Assembly (NCBI RefSeq): GCF_025144465.1
Contig: NZ_CP083553.1
Span: 2,168,001 to 2,232,000 of the forward strand
Length of the DNA stretch: 64,000 bases
Direction of reading: 5' to 3'
Origin: Leisingera sp. S132
GTDB taxonomy: Bacteria; Pseudomonadota; Alphaproteobacteria; Rhodobacterales; Rhodobacteraceae
The position numbers were made by a program, and so were the translations under genes. This document shows, one piece after another, positions 16,917-25,636 of this stretch; position 1 is the stretch's first letter, and every line of letters starts with the position of its first letter. The notes below the pieces were generated by a model. It was not told the origin of the DNA. It made no database searches and saw only the letters and a program-made list of their open reading frames with translations.

Positions 16917-17489
16917 ATGGCGGACGGGCTGGCGTTCTCCTGCAATTGCGGGGCCTTGCGCGGCGTAGTTTCTGCGCAAGGCATCAAGACCGGCACCCGC
17001 GTTGTCTGCTATTGCGCCGACTGCCGCGCCAATGAGCTGTACCACGGCCAGCCCGATCCGGCGCCCGATCCAGTCGATCTTTTTCAGCTTGCCCCCGATG
17101 CCATCACCATCACCCAGGGCGCAGAGCATCTGAAGGCGCTTCGCCTCGGCCCCCGCGGGCCTTTGCGCTGGTATGCGTCCTGCTGCGGCACCCCCTTTGC
17201 CAATACCCTGGCCAAGCCCGGCCTGCCCTTTGCCGGCATGCGTTCAGACCTGTTTCAGGACAAATCCGCCTTGGGCAAGATCCGCGCCAAGGCCTTCATC
17301 CCCACTGCCGGCAAGCAAGCCCGCACCAAGGGCGGCGGCGCCATGGCCTGGGGCATTCTCAGCCGGATGATCACCGCGCGGCTGTCAGGCCGGTGGAAGG
17401 ACACGCCGTTCTTTGATGCGGAGACCGGCAAGCCGGCGGCGGAGCCGCAGCTTATCAGCAAGACAGAGCGCGCGAAACTTTATCCCTGA
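16917..17489 (+). CDS. DUF6151/GFA-like zinc-binding protein
   Basis: A 190-residue protein that begins four bases after phaZ and is probably cotranscribed. Cysteine pairs typical of GFA-like zinc proteins are seen (FSCNCGAL at 8-15, CYCADCRA at about 39-46, ASCCGTPFANT at about 90). Its function is unknown; the family resembles glutathione-dependent formaldehyde-activating proteins but the specific activity should not be assumed. The 3' end overlaps the 3' end of the opposite-strand hydrolase gene by ten bases. Confidence 0.65.
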   Translation: MADGLAFSCNCGALRGVVSAQGIKTGTRVVCYCADCRANELYHGQPDPAPDPVDLFQLAPDAITITQGAEHLKALRLGPRGPLRWYASCCGTPFANTLAKPGLPFAGMRSDLFQDKSALGKIRAKAFIPTAGKQARTKGGGAMAWGILSRMITARLSGRWKDTPFFDAETGKPAAEPQLISKTERAKLYP

Positions 17490-18241
17490 GCGGAAAGGGC
17501 GGGCTCAGCAGCACGGTCGGCTACTGGCTCCGCCAGCCAATGCAGCAGCGCCCGGTTCACGGCATCCGGCTGCTCCAGAACCGGAAAATGCCCGGCATCC
17601 GGCAGGATTTCCAGCCGCGCCTCCGGGATAAGCTGTGCCAGCAGATCGAGCTTAGCCGGCGGAACGATCGTGTCATGCTCACCGCCCAGAACCAGCGTGG
17701 GCACATGCACCCGCCGCATCGCGGCCTGCTGATCGGGCCGCCGCTGCAGGGCGCGCGCCTGCGCCACATACATTTCCGGCCCCAGCTCCATGCCCATCCG
17801 GCAAAACAGCTTGTGTACCTCCAGCCGCAAGGGCCCCGGGGCAAGCGCTTCTGTCGGCATCGTCTCCCGCAGCACATCCTCCAGCCGTCCGGCGCGCGCA
17901 GCGACAATCTGCGGCTCCCGGCTGGCGGCCTGATCCGGCGTCTCGGCCAGCGGGCTGGCCCCGATGATACATAGGCGGCTGATCCGTTCCGGTGCCCGGC
18001 GCACCAGTTCCATTGCCAGAATACCGCCCATCGAAAACCCCGCCAGAGCAAAGCGCGGCGGCAGATGGCTCAGCATCCGGGCTGCGATCTTCTCCACCGT
18101 GTCGCCGCCGGCCAGCGGCAGCACCATCACCGGCATGCTGCCGGAAAACGTCCTGACCTGAGCGTAGAAAATCCTGCCGTCGCACATCATGCCCGGCAGC
18201 AGAACCAGGGGTTCGCGGCACGGTTGCTGATCATAAGGCAT
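17480..18241 (-). CDS. Alpha/beta hydrolase
   Basis: A 253-residue alpha/beta hydrolase. The oxyanion region LVLLPGMMCDGR is at the N-terminus. The nucleophile serine lies in LAGFSMGGILAME, an aspartate in LGGEHDTIVPP and the histidine in PDAGHFPVLEQPD. The start at 18241 (MPYDQQPC) has GAGGGCAGG upstream and fits homologue length better than 18268. The substrate cannot be read. It is convergent with the DUF6151 gene with a ten-base overlap. Confidence 0.8.
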   Translation of the reverse strand: MPYDQQPCREPLVLLPGMMCDGRIFYAQVRTFSGSMPVMVLPLAGGDTVEKIAARMLSHLPPRFALAGFSMGGILAMELVRRAPERISRLCIIGASPLAETPDQAASREPQIVAARAGRLEDVLRETMPTEALAPGPLRLEVHKLFCRMGMELGPEMYVAQARALQRRPDQQAAMRRVHVPTLVLGGEHDTIVPPAKLDLLAQLIPEARLEILPDAGHFPVLEQPDAVNRALLHWLAEPVADRAAEPALSAQG

Positions 18242-18362
18242 GTCCTGCCCTCGCGGTTTGCCTCCCACCCGTCAGGGAAGTCTGCGCACAGCACACCTGC
18301 GGATCAAGGAAAACCGCGGAATGGCGGCAATTTACAAAAGAACTGCCGCCAACGCGCCACGC

Positions 18363-18791
18363 TCAGTAACCGTTCCAGCAGAACGCGCCGTTCTCAGCCA
18401 GCGGCGAGAACGGATTAAAGGCGACCTCCCAGACATGCCCGTCCGGGCTGCGGAAATAGCCATGATGGCCGCCCCAGAACACATCCTGAGCCGGCTTCAG
18501 CACGTCAGCTCCAGCCCCCGCTGCTGCTGCCAGCAACTGCGCCACTTCTTCCTTGCTGCGGGTGTTATGGCTCAACGTCATGGCGCCGGTACCCAGAGCT
18601 TCAGGCGGCAAGCCGATGTCCTCCGCCAGCGCCGCCAGCGGATAAAGGCCCAGCGTCTGCGAAATCAGGTCAAATGCAATCACCCCATCCGGGCTTTCAG
18701 CCCTTTTCCAGCCCAGGGCCTCGTAGAAGGCGGCCGCCTTTTCCATGTCCGGCACACCCAGTGTAATCAGGCTAACCCTCTGCTCCATCAT
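18363..18791 (-). CDS. VOC family (glyoxalase-like) protein
   Basis: A 142-residue vicinal-oxygen-chelate protein with the usual opening (SLITLGVPDMEKAAAFYEAL) and closing (YFRSPDGHVWEVAFNP) of the fold. The metal set is not complete in the glyoxalase I form, so lyase activity is doubtful. Its start overlaps the stop of the upstream hydrolase gene (ATGA), making a three-gene unit with the two hydrolases at 18788-20526. Confidence 0.8.
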   Translation of the reverse strand: MMEQRVSLITLGVPDMEKAAAFYEALGWKRAESPDGVIAFDLISQTLGLYPLAALAEDIGLPPEALGTGAMTLSHNTRSKEEVAQLLAAAAGAGADVLKPAQDVFWGGHHGYFRSPDGHVWEVAFNPFSPLAENGAFCWNGY

Positions 18792-19777
18792 TCAAATCCT
18801 TGTGTTTTCAACCAAATTAAAATGCCATCCACCGCCGCCTGCGTCTGGCTGGGCGACACGATGTCTCCAGCCAGAATGTGGCCATGCACATCGTCCGCAG
18901 CGCCTGGCGGCACCAGGTTCACAGCAACCGGGCCGCCCCAGGCTGCGGCGACCTCAGCTGTGATGTCCGGCCGCACCACCTTATCGCCATCCGAATACCA
19001 GAACAATGCAGGAACATTTGCGATGGCAAAATCCATCCCCCGCACTGTTTTCAGCATGGCCGCCATCGGCAGTACGGCCTGTGACGGATACCGCGTGGTC
19101 CAGAAACGCCCATAGGCTTCACTGCGCACCGGCAGCTCTATCTCCCGCCCAGCCAGCAGCGGCAGCCAGTGGCGCGCGGCCGGCCAGGTCAAGAGCGGCG
19201 CAAAAACCGTGTTCAGCCCGTAATTCGGCGACATCAGCACCAGCGCATCAATATTCTGCGCCAGGCCCGCATCCAGCGCCGCCACCGTGGCGAGGGTCGC
19301 GCCGGTAGAATTGGCGATCACAACGACGCGCTCACCCACCTGCGCCGCTGCCGCCAGCGCCTCTGCCGTGTCCTGCATCCACGCCTTGGGTGTGGCCTCC
19401 AGCATCGCCTCCCCGGATCGCCCGTGGCCGGTCAGCCGGGTAAAGACCAGATTGGCGCCCAAGGCTTCAGCCACCCGGTCCGGCACCGGACGGATTTCTT
19501 CGGAAGTGGCGGAGAACCCATGGATGTACAGGACCGACACGGGCGTCCGCGTCTCTGCCTGCCCAGCCCAAACCACGCGCTTTTCCGTGCCGGGGGTAAT
19601 ATCGCCGTAGCGGCTCTCGACGCGTTCAAAGTAAACCTGAACGCCTTCACCGAACTTACGCGCATCGAAACCGGCGGTGAGGTCCACATTCTCATAAGGG
19701 CCAAAGACCGTCAGCGCCGCAACGGGCACCGCCAGGGCCAGCAGTCCCCGCCCAAAGGCACGCCGGAACCGGCGCAT
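18788..19777 (-). CDS. Membrane-anchored alpha/beta hydrolase (lysophospholipase-like)
   Basis: A 329-residue alpha/beta hydrolase with an N-terminal basic/hydrophobic anchor or signal (RRFRRAFGRG then LLALAVPVAALTVFG, residues 2-25). The fold motifs are VLYIHGFSATSEE, LTGHGRSGEAM and the nucleophile VIANSTGATLAT. ATG 19777 overlaps the preceding stop codon (TGATG), so a longer upstream frame is not used. It probably acts at the periplasmic face of the inner membrane. The substrate is unknown. Confidence 0.75.
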   Translation of the reverse strand: MRRFRRAFGRGLLALAVPVAALTVFGPYENVDLTAGFDARKFGEGVQVYFERVESRYGDITPGTEKRVVWAGQAETRTPVSVLYIHGFSATSEEIRPVPDRVAEALGANLVFTRLTGHGRSGEAMLEATPKAWMQDTAEALAAAAQVGERVVVIANSTGATLATVAALDAGLAQNIDALVLMSPNYGLNTVFAPLLTWPAARHWLPLLAGREIELPVRSEAYGRFWTTRYPSQAVLPMAAMLKTVRGMDFAIANVPALFWYSDGDKVVRPDITAEVAAAWGGPVAVNLVPPGAADDVHGHILAGDIVSPSQTQAAVDGILIWLKTQGFE

Positions 19778-20526
19778 CAGGCGCCGCCCAGGACGTCCAG
19801 TACCGCATCCTCGATCATCTTCAGGCAGGCCTCGTCCGAGAACCGGTGATCTGCGTCCTTCACCAGGTTCAGCCGCATGTCGGGACAGGTCGCATGCTCC
19901 ATCAGCCGCAGCGCGGTCTCTGTCGACACCGCGGTATCCGCCGTTCCCTGCAGGCAACGCACCTTGAAGGGCAGGAACAGCGGTGTGCGCAGCACCAGCC
20001 GCTTGCGCCCGTCCTCAATCATCCGCTTAGAGATATGGTAAGGCTCCATGTAATCGCTCGGCAGCTCCACGTAACCGCGGCTCTCCAGCTCAGCCTTCTG
20101 CGCATCCGAGAAGTTGGCCCAATAGCCGTCCTCGGTAAAATCCGGCGCTGCGGCGATGGTCACCAGACCCTTGATCCGTTCCGGCAGTTCCCGCGCCAGC
20201 AGCAGCGCCTGCCAGCCCCCCATCGACGACCCCACCGGCACAATCTCCCCTTCGGTCAGCTGCGCCACCGCCTCCAGCGTGTCTTCGTGCCAGTCGCCGA
20301 TGCAGCCCTCCTCAAAGGTGCCGGAACTTTCGCCATGGCCGGAATAGTCAAACCGCAGAAACGCCTGCCCGCGCGCCTTGGCCCAGGCCTCCAGATGCAC
20401 CGCCTTGGTACCTTCCATGTCCGACTTCAGCCCGCCCAGGAACACCACGCACGGCCCCTGCCCCTCGCTCTTGTGATAGGCAATCCGGCGGCCCTGGGCG
20501 GTCTCGAGGTAAGATGCGGCTGGCAT
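19777..20526 (-). CDS. Alpha/beta hydrolase
   Basis: A 249-residue cytoplasmic alpha/beta hydrolase resembling acylpeptide-hydrolase/ABHD10-like proteins: VVFLGGLKSDMEG (oxyanion), RFDYSGHGESSG, nucleophile PVGSSMGGWQALL, and VKDADHRFSDE with the histidine. GGAG precedes ATG 20526. It is the first gene of a three-gene overlapping unit (hydrolase, anchored hydrolase, VOC protein). Human ABHD10 cleaves acyl-thioesters and glucuronides; the bacterial substrate is unknown. Confidence 0.8.
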   Translation of the reverse strand: MPAASYLETAQGRRIAYHKSEGQGPCVVFLGGLKSDMEGTKAVHLEAWAKARGQAFLRFDYSGHGESSGTFEEGCIGDWHEDTLEAVAQLTEGEIVPVGSSMGGWQALLLARELPERIKGLVTIAAAPDFTEDGYWANFSDAQKAELESRGYVELPSDYMEPYHISKRMIEDGRKRLVLRTPLFLPFKVRCLQGTADTAVSTETALRLMEHATCPDMRLNLVKDADHRFSDEACLKMIEDAVLDVLGGA

Positions 20527-20599
20527 GTCTTTGCTCTCCTGTGCTTTTCCCAAGATGTGGCATGGCTCCGCCCGCCCCGCAAGCGGGTGCACTGCCTGC

Positions 20600-20628
20600 T
20601 TGCAACTCCCCCTTCGCCTTCCTTATGG
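20600..20628 (+). promoter_or_regulatory. Putative promoter of Lnb-domain gene
   Basis: TTGCAA (20600-20605), 17-base spacing, TTATGG (20623-20628), 31 bases before the start codon. Confidence 0.5.
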
Positions 20629-20659
20629 TCCGCCAGAATTTTTCAGGGACCGAGCAGGC

Positions 20660-21664
20660 ATGTTCAGACTTTTCAAGGGCATTTTCACTAGCGCTGTCAT
20701 TCTAGCTGTTGTGCTTGCAACAGCCTGGGCCGCACTTGCCTTGTGGTACAGGCTGCCGTTCGAGGCGCTGGGCCGCGGCGTGCTGGCAGGCGGCTTCGCC
20801 CTTTTCGGTCTTGCCGTCATCGCCGGGCTGTTCCGCCGCGGCGCCCTGCGCGCGCTCACCACTTTTACGCTGGCGCTGGCTGCCGTGCTCCTGTGGTGGT
20901 CCACCCTCACCCCGCCCGCAGACCGCAACTGGTCGCCCGATGTAGCCCAACAAGTGACCGGCACGGTCGAGGGCGACATCCTCACCCTCGAAAACGTGCG
21001 CAACTTCGCTTGGGAAACGCCTGAAGACTTCACCGAGGCCTGGGAGACCCGCAGTTATGATCTGACCAAGCTGCAATCCACCGACCTCTTCATGTCCTAT
21101 TGGGCCGGCCCGCAGATGGCACATATGATCGTCAGCTTCGGCTTTGAGGGCGGCGACCACATCGCCTGGTCCGTCGAGGTGCGGCGCCAGCTGGGCGGCG
21201 GCTTCTCCCCCGTCGCCGATCTGTTCAAGTCCAACACGCTGGTTCTGGTCGCCGCGGATGAACGCGATCTGGTCGGCACCCGCACCAATGCCCGCGGCGA
21301 AGATGTGCAGCTTTTCCGCATCGGTGTCAGCCCCGACACCGGCCGGGACCTGCTGCTGAAGTATGTCGAGACCGCCAACAGCCTGGCGGCACAGCCCCAG
21401 TGGTATAATTCGCTGACCACCAACTGCACCACAGTCGTGATGACTCTGATCCGCAGCTTCGCGGGTGACGTGCCGCTGGACTGGCGGGTGCTGGCAAACG
21501 GTTACTTGCCGGAATTCGCCTGGGAACAGGGCGTGCTGGATCAAAGCCGAAGTGTCGAAGACCTGCGCGCGCTTGGCAGCATCACATCGATCGCACAGGC
21601 GCACGGGGTCGGTCCTGACTATTCCGCCATGATCCGCGAAGGCGTGCCGTCGCCAGCCGAATAA
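20660..21664 (+). CDS. DUF4105 (Lnb N-terminal periplasmic domain) membrane protein
   Basis: A 334-residue inner-membrane protein. It has three hydrophobic segments in the first 85 residues (about 9-30, 40-58, 66-82), then a periplasmic domain of DUF4105 type. Candidate catalytic residues are His155 (PQMAHMIVSFGF) and Cys256 (LTTNCTTVVM), the His and Cys expected for this papain-like fold. In Lnb proteins the domain takes part in lipoprotein N-acyl transfer; many proteobacterial homologues have no assigned role. A strong GC hairpin follows. Confidence 0.75.
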   Translation: MFRLFKGIFTSAVILAVVLATAWAALALWYRLPFEALGRGVLAGGFALFGLAVIAGLFRRGALRALTTFTLALAAVLLWWSTLTPPADRNWSPDVAQQVTGTVEGDILTLENVRNFAWETPEDFTEAWETRSYDLTKLQSTDLFMSYWAGPQMAHMIVSFGFEGGDHIAWSVEVRRQLGGGFSPVADLFKSNTLVLVAADERDLVGTRTNARGEDVQLFRIGVSPDTGRDLLLKYVETANSLAAQPQWYNSLTTNCTTVVMTLIRSFAGDVPLDWRVLANGYLPEFAWEQGVLDQSRSVEDLRALGSITSIAQAHGVGPDYSAMIREGVPSPAE

Positions 21665-21672
21665 CCCGGCGA

Positions 21673-21696
21673 GCGCGAGGGGCTGGCCCCTCGCTT
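21673..21696. terminator. GC-rich hairpin between convergent genes
   Basis: GCGAGGGG/CCCCTCGC perfect eight-base stem, loop CTGG, without a T-run. It may act as a weak bidirectional terminator. Confidence 0.45.
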
Positions 21697-21709
21697 GGCT
21701 GAGGGCCGG

Positions 21710-21958
21710 TCAGGACAATCCGGCAGCCGGTGTCCCGCTCACTTTTTGCATCTGCAAACGGCCCAGCAGGTTCTGGATCCGGCTCAGCGTCTCCCCGGTC
21801 TGCACCGCCTTCTCCATGTTTGCCCCGCCTTCGATCTGCGCGCCATGCTCATAAGACAGATGGCGGTGCGACAGGATTTTCTGCGACTGGCTCAGCGCGG
21901 TTTCAATCAGATCCACATCTTCAACCGTCAGGTCAAAGTTCGGGTTCGGGCGGGTCAT
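21710..21958 (-). CDS. Hypothetical small protein (82 aa)
   Basis: An 82-residue mostly helical soluble protein that I do not recognise ([19 protein letters not shown] near the N-terminus). ATG 21958 follows CCAGGAG at seven bases, a good ribosome-binding site, so the gene looks real. The frame extends upstream but that part has poor composition. It is divergent from thrS. Confidence 0.6.
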   Translation of the reverse strand: MTRPNPNFDLTVEDVDLIETALSQSQKILSHRHLSYEHGAQIEGGANMEKAVQTGETLSRIQNLLGRLQMQKVSGTPAAGLS

Positions 21959-22238
21959 CAGAACACTCCTGGTATGTCCATTGGGCCAAATATTCAGGCC
22001 ACCCTGCCCCGGATCGCCGAACATCGCAAGATTTTTTTCGTTATTTTTCAACCGCTTACCAGTATACATATATGTGCAATCGCATGCACAGGCACACAAA
22101 CGAAAATTCCGGTGCAATTACAATCACATGCAATGCCGCCTTGACTTGCCTCTGTATTGGCAGCAAAACGCGCAGACCAAACACATACCCGCAACCGGGC
22201 GTTCTGTGGGCGCCAAACCGACGAGGAGCAGCCAGACA
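21959..22238. promoter_or_regulatory. AT-rich intergenic region and thrS leader
   Basis: About 280 bases that contain a run of T (22031-22060), the near palindrome GTGCAATCGCATGCAC (22073-22088), and TGCAAT repeated three times. TTGACT at 22141-22146 could be a -35 box, but no clear -10 box follows. GAGGAG (22223-22228) is the thrS ribosome-binding site. No conserved riboswitch or T-box pattern was found. Confidence 0.35.
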
Positions 22239-24185
22239 ATGGCCCAAATCTCTCTCACTTTCCCCGATGGCAATGCACGCTCCTACGACGCAGGTATAAC
22301 CCCTGCGCAGGTGGCAGCCGGCATCTCGACCTCGCTGGCCAAGAAGGCCATCTCTGCCACCGTCAACGATCAGCACTGGGACCTGCAGTGGCCGATCGAA
22401 GGCGACGCCACCATCGCCATCCACACCATGAAGGATGAGGTCCAGGCCAATGAGCTGATCCGCCACGATCTGGCGCACGTCATGGCGCGTGCGGTGCAGG
22501 AAATCTGGCCCGACACCAAGGTCACCATCGGCCCGGTCATTGAAAACGGCTGGTACTACGACTTCGACCGGTCCGAGCCCTTCACCCCCGAGGACCTCGG
22601 CGCCATCGAGAAAAAGATGAAGGAAATCATCAACAAGCGTGATGAGGTCCGGACCGAGGTGTGGGAGCGCGACCGCGCGATCCGGCATTACACCGACAAC
22701 AACGAACCCTATAAGGTCGAGCTGATCGAGAGCATCCCGGGCGATGAGCCGCTGCGGATGTACTGGCACGGCGACTGGCAGGACCTCTGCCGCGGCCCGC
22801 ACCTGCAGCACACCGGCCAGCTGCCGGGCGACGCGTTCAAGCTGATGAGCATCGCAGGCGCCTACTGGCGCGGCGACAGCTCCCGCGCGATGCTGCAGCG
22901 GATCTACGGCGTTGCCTTCACCGGCAAGGAGAAGCTGAAGGCGCATCTCCACATGCTGGAAGAGGCCGCCAAGCGCGATCACCGCAAGCTGGGCCGCGAG
23001 ATGGACCTGTTCCACATGCAGGAAGAGGCGCCGGGCCAGATCTTCTGGCACCCGAACGGCTGGACCGTCTACACCCAGCTGCAAGACTACATGCGCCGCC
23101 AGCAGCGCAAGGGCGGCTATGTCGAGGTGAACACCCCGCAGGTCGTCGACCGCAAGCTGTGGGAGGCCTCGGGCCACTGGGACAAATACCAGGAGAACAT
23201 GTTTATCGTCGAAGTCGACGAGGAGCACGCCCGCGAGAAGGCGGTGAACGCGCTGAAGCCGATGAACTGCCCCTGCCACGTGCAGATCTTCAACCAGGGC
23301 CTCAAGTCCTACCGCGACCTGCCGCTGCGCATGGCCGAATTCGGCTCTTGCAACCGGTATGAGCCCTCGGGCGCGCTGCACGGCATCATGCGGGTGCGCG
23401 GCTTTACTCAGGACGACGGCCACATCTTCTGTTCTGAGGATCAGATTGAATCTGAGACCGCGGAATTCATCAACTTCCTGTCCAAGATCTACAAGGATCT
23501 GGGCTTTGAGAAGTTCTCGGTCAAATTCTCTGACCGCCCGGACACCCGTGCCGGGTCCGATGAGGTCTGGGACAAGGCCGAGGCCGCGCTTTTGTCCGCC
23601 ACCCGGGCCGCCGGAATCGAGCCGGAACTGAACCCGGGCGAAGGTGCCTTTTACGGCCCCAAGCTGGAGTTCGTGCTGACCGACGCCATCGGCCGCGACT
23701 GGCAGTGCGGCACCCACCAGGTGGACTTCGTGCTGCCGGAACGCCTGGACGCGACCTATATCGGCGCCGACGGTGCCAAGCACCGCCCGGTCATGCTGCA
23801 CCGCGCGACCCTTGGAAGCTTCGAGCGTTTCATCGGAATCCTGATCGAGGAACACGCCGGCAAGCTGCCGTTCTGGCTGGCACCGCGTCAGGTTGTGGTC
23901 GCCTCGATCACCTCCGACGCGGATGACTACGTGCAGGAGGTCGTGGCCGAGCTGAAGAAGGCAGGCGTGCGCGCCGAGGCCGATATCCGCAACGAGAAGA
24001 TCAACTACAAAGTCCGCGAGCATTCGGTGGGCAAGGTTCCGGTCATTCTCGCCGTCGGCCACCGCGAGGTGGAGGAACGCACAGTGTCTGTCCGCCGTCT
24101 TGGCGAAAAACAGACCAACGTGGAAAGCCTCGAAAATGTTACAAAGGCGCTGGCGGTCGAGGCCACCCCGCCGGACCTGCTGTAA
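22239..24185 (+). CDS. thrS: Threonyl-tRNA synthetase
   Basis: A 648-residue class II synthetase that charges tRNA-Thr. Domains are in order: TGS domain (about 1-62, [13 protein letters not shown]), editing domain with HxxxH ([12 protein letters not shown]), catalytic core with motif 1 region, the zinc cysteine in [10 protein letters not shown], motif 2 ([16 protein letters not shown]), motif 3 ([19 protein letters not shown]), and the anticodon domain (about 545-648). Length fits the family (E. coli 642). The start at 22239 is chosen by the TGS alignment and the GAGGAG site. A strong terminator follows. Confidence 0.97.
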   Translation: MAQISLTFPDGNARSYDAGITPAQVAAGISTSLAKKAISATVNDQHWDLQWPIEGDATIAIHTMKDEVQANELIRHDLAHVMARAVQEIWPDTKVTIGPVIENGWYYDFDRSEPFTPEDLGAIEKKMKEIINKRDEVRTEVWERDRAIRHYTDNNEPYKVELIESIPGDEPLRMYWHGDWQDLCRGPHLQHTGQLPGDAFKLMSIAGAYWRGDSSRAMLQRIYGVAFTGKEKLKAHLHMLEEAAKRDHRKLGREMDLFHMQEEAPGQIFWHPNGWTVYTQLQDYMRRQQRKGGYVEVNTPQVVDRKLWEASGHWDKYQENMFIVEVDEEHAREKAVNALKPMNCPCHVQIFNQGLKSYRDLPLRMAEFGSCNRYEPSGALHGIMRVRGFTQDDGHIFCSEDQIESETAEFINFLSKIYKDLGFEKFSVKFSDRPDTRAGSDEVWDKAEAALLSATRAAGIEPELNPGEGAFYGPKLEFVLTDAIGRDWQCGTHQVDFVLPERLDATYIGADGAKHRPVMLHRATLGSFERFIGILIEEHAGKLPFWLAPRQVVVASITSDADDYVQEVVAELKKAGVRAEADIRNEKINYKVREHSVGKVPVILAVGHREVEERTVSVRRLGEKQTNVESLENVTKALAVEATPPDLL

Positions 24186-24210
24186 CATTCCACCCCGAAA
24201 ACAGCATCAG

Positions 24211-24239
24211 CGGCCCCCATCCGGGGGCCGTTTTGTTTC
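24211..24239 (+). terminator. Terminator of thrS
   Basis: Perfect stem CGGCCCCC/GGGGGCCG, loop ATCC, followed by TTTTGTTT. Confidence 0.9.
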
Positions 24240-24243
24240 AAAA

Positions 24244-24317
24244 CCGGGTAAAACCCGGCGATTTCAGCCCTTTGCGCTGCAATCCTGTCTCACATGCGCT
24301 GACGCAGACGTGAGACA
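24244..24317. promoter_or_regulatory. Nested inverted repeats upstream of bufferin operon
   Basis: CCGGGT/ACCCGG with a three-base loop lies at 24244-24258. TGTCTCAC (24286-24293) pairs exactly with GTGAGACA (24310-24317), enclosing a second stem TGCG/CGCA. A third palindrome, AACC-ATG-GGTT, lies further down near 24340-24350. The elements lie between the thrS terminator and the precursor gene and may be operators or leader hairpins; no ECF-type promoter could be assigned. Confidence 0.45.
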
Positions 24318-24406
24318 CGGCCTCGTGACTTAAATTCCTGAAAACCATGGGTTAGTGTTTTCCTGTCAACACGACACCGCACGTTAAACCGAAAGGAATT
24401 CACGAG

Positions 24407-24712
24407 ATGTCGACCACCGCAAAATCCCTGGCCGTTGCCAGCGCCGTTGCCGCCGCTCTGACCGCAGCTTCGACCATCCCCGCTGCTGCTGCCACCAAGG
24501 AAAAATGCTACGGCGTTTCGCTGGCAGGCCAGAACGACTGCGCCGCCGGCCCCGGCACCACCTGCGCAGGCACCTCGACCACCGACTACCAGGGCAACGC
24601 CTGGACCTTGGTGGATGCCGGCACCTGCGAGGGCATGGAACTGCCCGCAATGGCAGACGGCACTGAGCGCAAAGGCTCGCTCGAGCCGCTGGAGCGCGAC
24701 TTGCCGGCATAA
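24407..24712 (+). CDS. bufA1: BufA1-like bufferin precursor peptide (DUF2282)
   Basis: A 101-residue DUF2282 protein with a Sec-type signal peptide (about 1-29, ending PAAAA). Four cysteines match the BufA1 pattern: Cys34 (KEKCYG), Cys45 (GQNDCAAG), Cys53 (TTCAG) and Cys74 (AGTCEGM). In bufferins, DUF692/MNIO enzymes convert core cysteines to thiooxazole heterocycles, and the secreted product sequesters copper. The next three genes are the known partners, in the known order. AAAGGAA precedes the ATG. The modification is inferred from homology of the whole operon. Confidence 0.85.
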   Translation: MSTTAKSLAVASAVAAALTAASTIPAAAATKEKCYGVSLAGQNDCAAGPGTTCAGTSTTDYQGNAWTLVDAGTCEGMELPAMADGTERKGSLEPLERDLPA

Positions 24713-24781
24713 GTTCGGCCTGATTTCCGGGGCGGGAGTGTAAGTTCCCGCCCCTTTTGCACCCGGACCACAGGACACGCC

Positions 24782-25636
24782 ATGCTCGACTCTGCTGCAC
24801 ATGACAGGCTGCCCGCCGCCCCCGGCGTCGGATATAAGCCGCAGCATTTCGCACAGATCACCGCCGATCCGGGCAGCGTCAAATGGCTGGAAATCCACGC
24901 CGAAAACTACATGGGCGACGGCGGGCGTCCAATTGCGCAGCTGCGCCACCTGTCTGAAAACTTCGCCATGTCGGTGCATGGCGTCGGCCTGTCGATCGGC
25001 GGCGAAGGCCCCCTGGACGCAGACCATCTTGCCCGGCTCAAGCATCTGGTTGGCTGGCTGACCCCTGCCAGCTTCTCCGAACATCTGGCCTGGTCCACCC
25101 ACGACAGTCATTTCTACAACGACTTGCTGCCGCTGCCCTACACGGATGCGAGCCTGCAGCGGATCTGCGATCACATCAACGAATTGCAGGACACCATCGG
25201 CCGCCGGATGCTGCTGGAAAACCCCTCCAGCTACCTCGCCTTTGCCGAGAGCACCTGGTCCGAGCCGGAGTTCCTGGCGGAAATCTCCCGCCGCACCGGC
25301 TGCGGGCTGCTTCTGGACGTCAACAACGTCTTTGTCTCCGCCACCAACCTCGACTTCTCGCCCCAGGGCTATATCGACGCCTTTCCTCTGGACAAGGTCG
25401 GTGAGATCCACCTCGGCGGCCACGACGAGGATGTGGACGACCATGGCCGCCCTCTGCTGATCGACAGCCACGGGCGTGAGGTGGTGGACCCGGTCTGGGC
25501 GCTCTTGGATTACACGCTGGCAAAATCCGGCCCCAAGCCGGTGCTGATCGAATGGGACAATGACGTGCCGGACTGGCCGGTGCTGGAGGCTGAAGCTGCC
25601 CGCGCCGCAACCGCGCTGGAGCGCGTCCCGGCATGA
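24782..25636 (+). CDS. bufB: MNIO-family (DUF692) peptide-modifying oxidase BufB
   Basis: A 284-residue multinuclear non-heme iron-dependent oxidative enzyme of the DUF692 TIM-barrel family. Characteristic segments with metal-binding His/Glu/Asp are seen: WLEIHAENYMG, MSVHGVGLSIGG, SEHLAWSTHD, LLENPSSYL, GLLLDVNNVFVS, EIHLGGHDED and LIDSHGREV. It installs oxazolone/thiooxazole-type groups on the cysteines of the precursor. It lies 69 bases downstream of the precursor gene and overlaps the partner gene by four bases (ATGA). Confidence 0.92.
   Translation: MLDSAAHDRLPAAPGVGYKPQHFAQITADPGSVKWLEIHAENYMGDGGRPIAQLRHLSENFAMSVHGVGLSIGGEGPLDADHLARLKHLVGWLTPASFSEHLAWSTHDSHFYNDLLPLPYTDASLQRICDHINELQDTIGRRMLLENPSSYLAFAESTWSEPEFLAEISRRTGCGLLLDVNNVFVSATNLDFSPQGYIDAFPLDKVGEIHLGGHDEDVDDHGRPLLIDSHGREVVDPVWALLDYTLAKSGPKPVLIEWDNDVPDWPVLEAEAARAATALERVPA

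Noticed and set aside
22056-24188. Very long open frame antisense to thrS, and similar long antisense frames over the glutamine-synthetase-like genes
   Set aside because: High-GC codon use on one strand removes stop codons on the other. Their compositions are not protein-like and the sense genes are certain.
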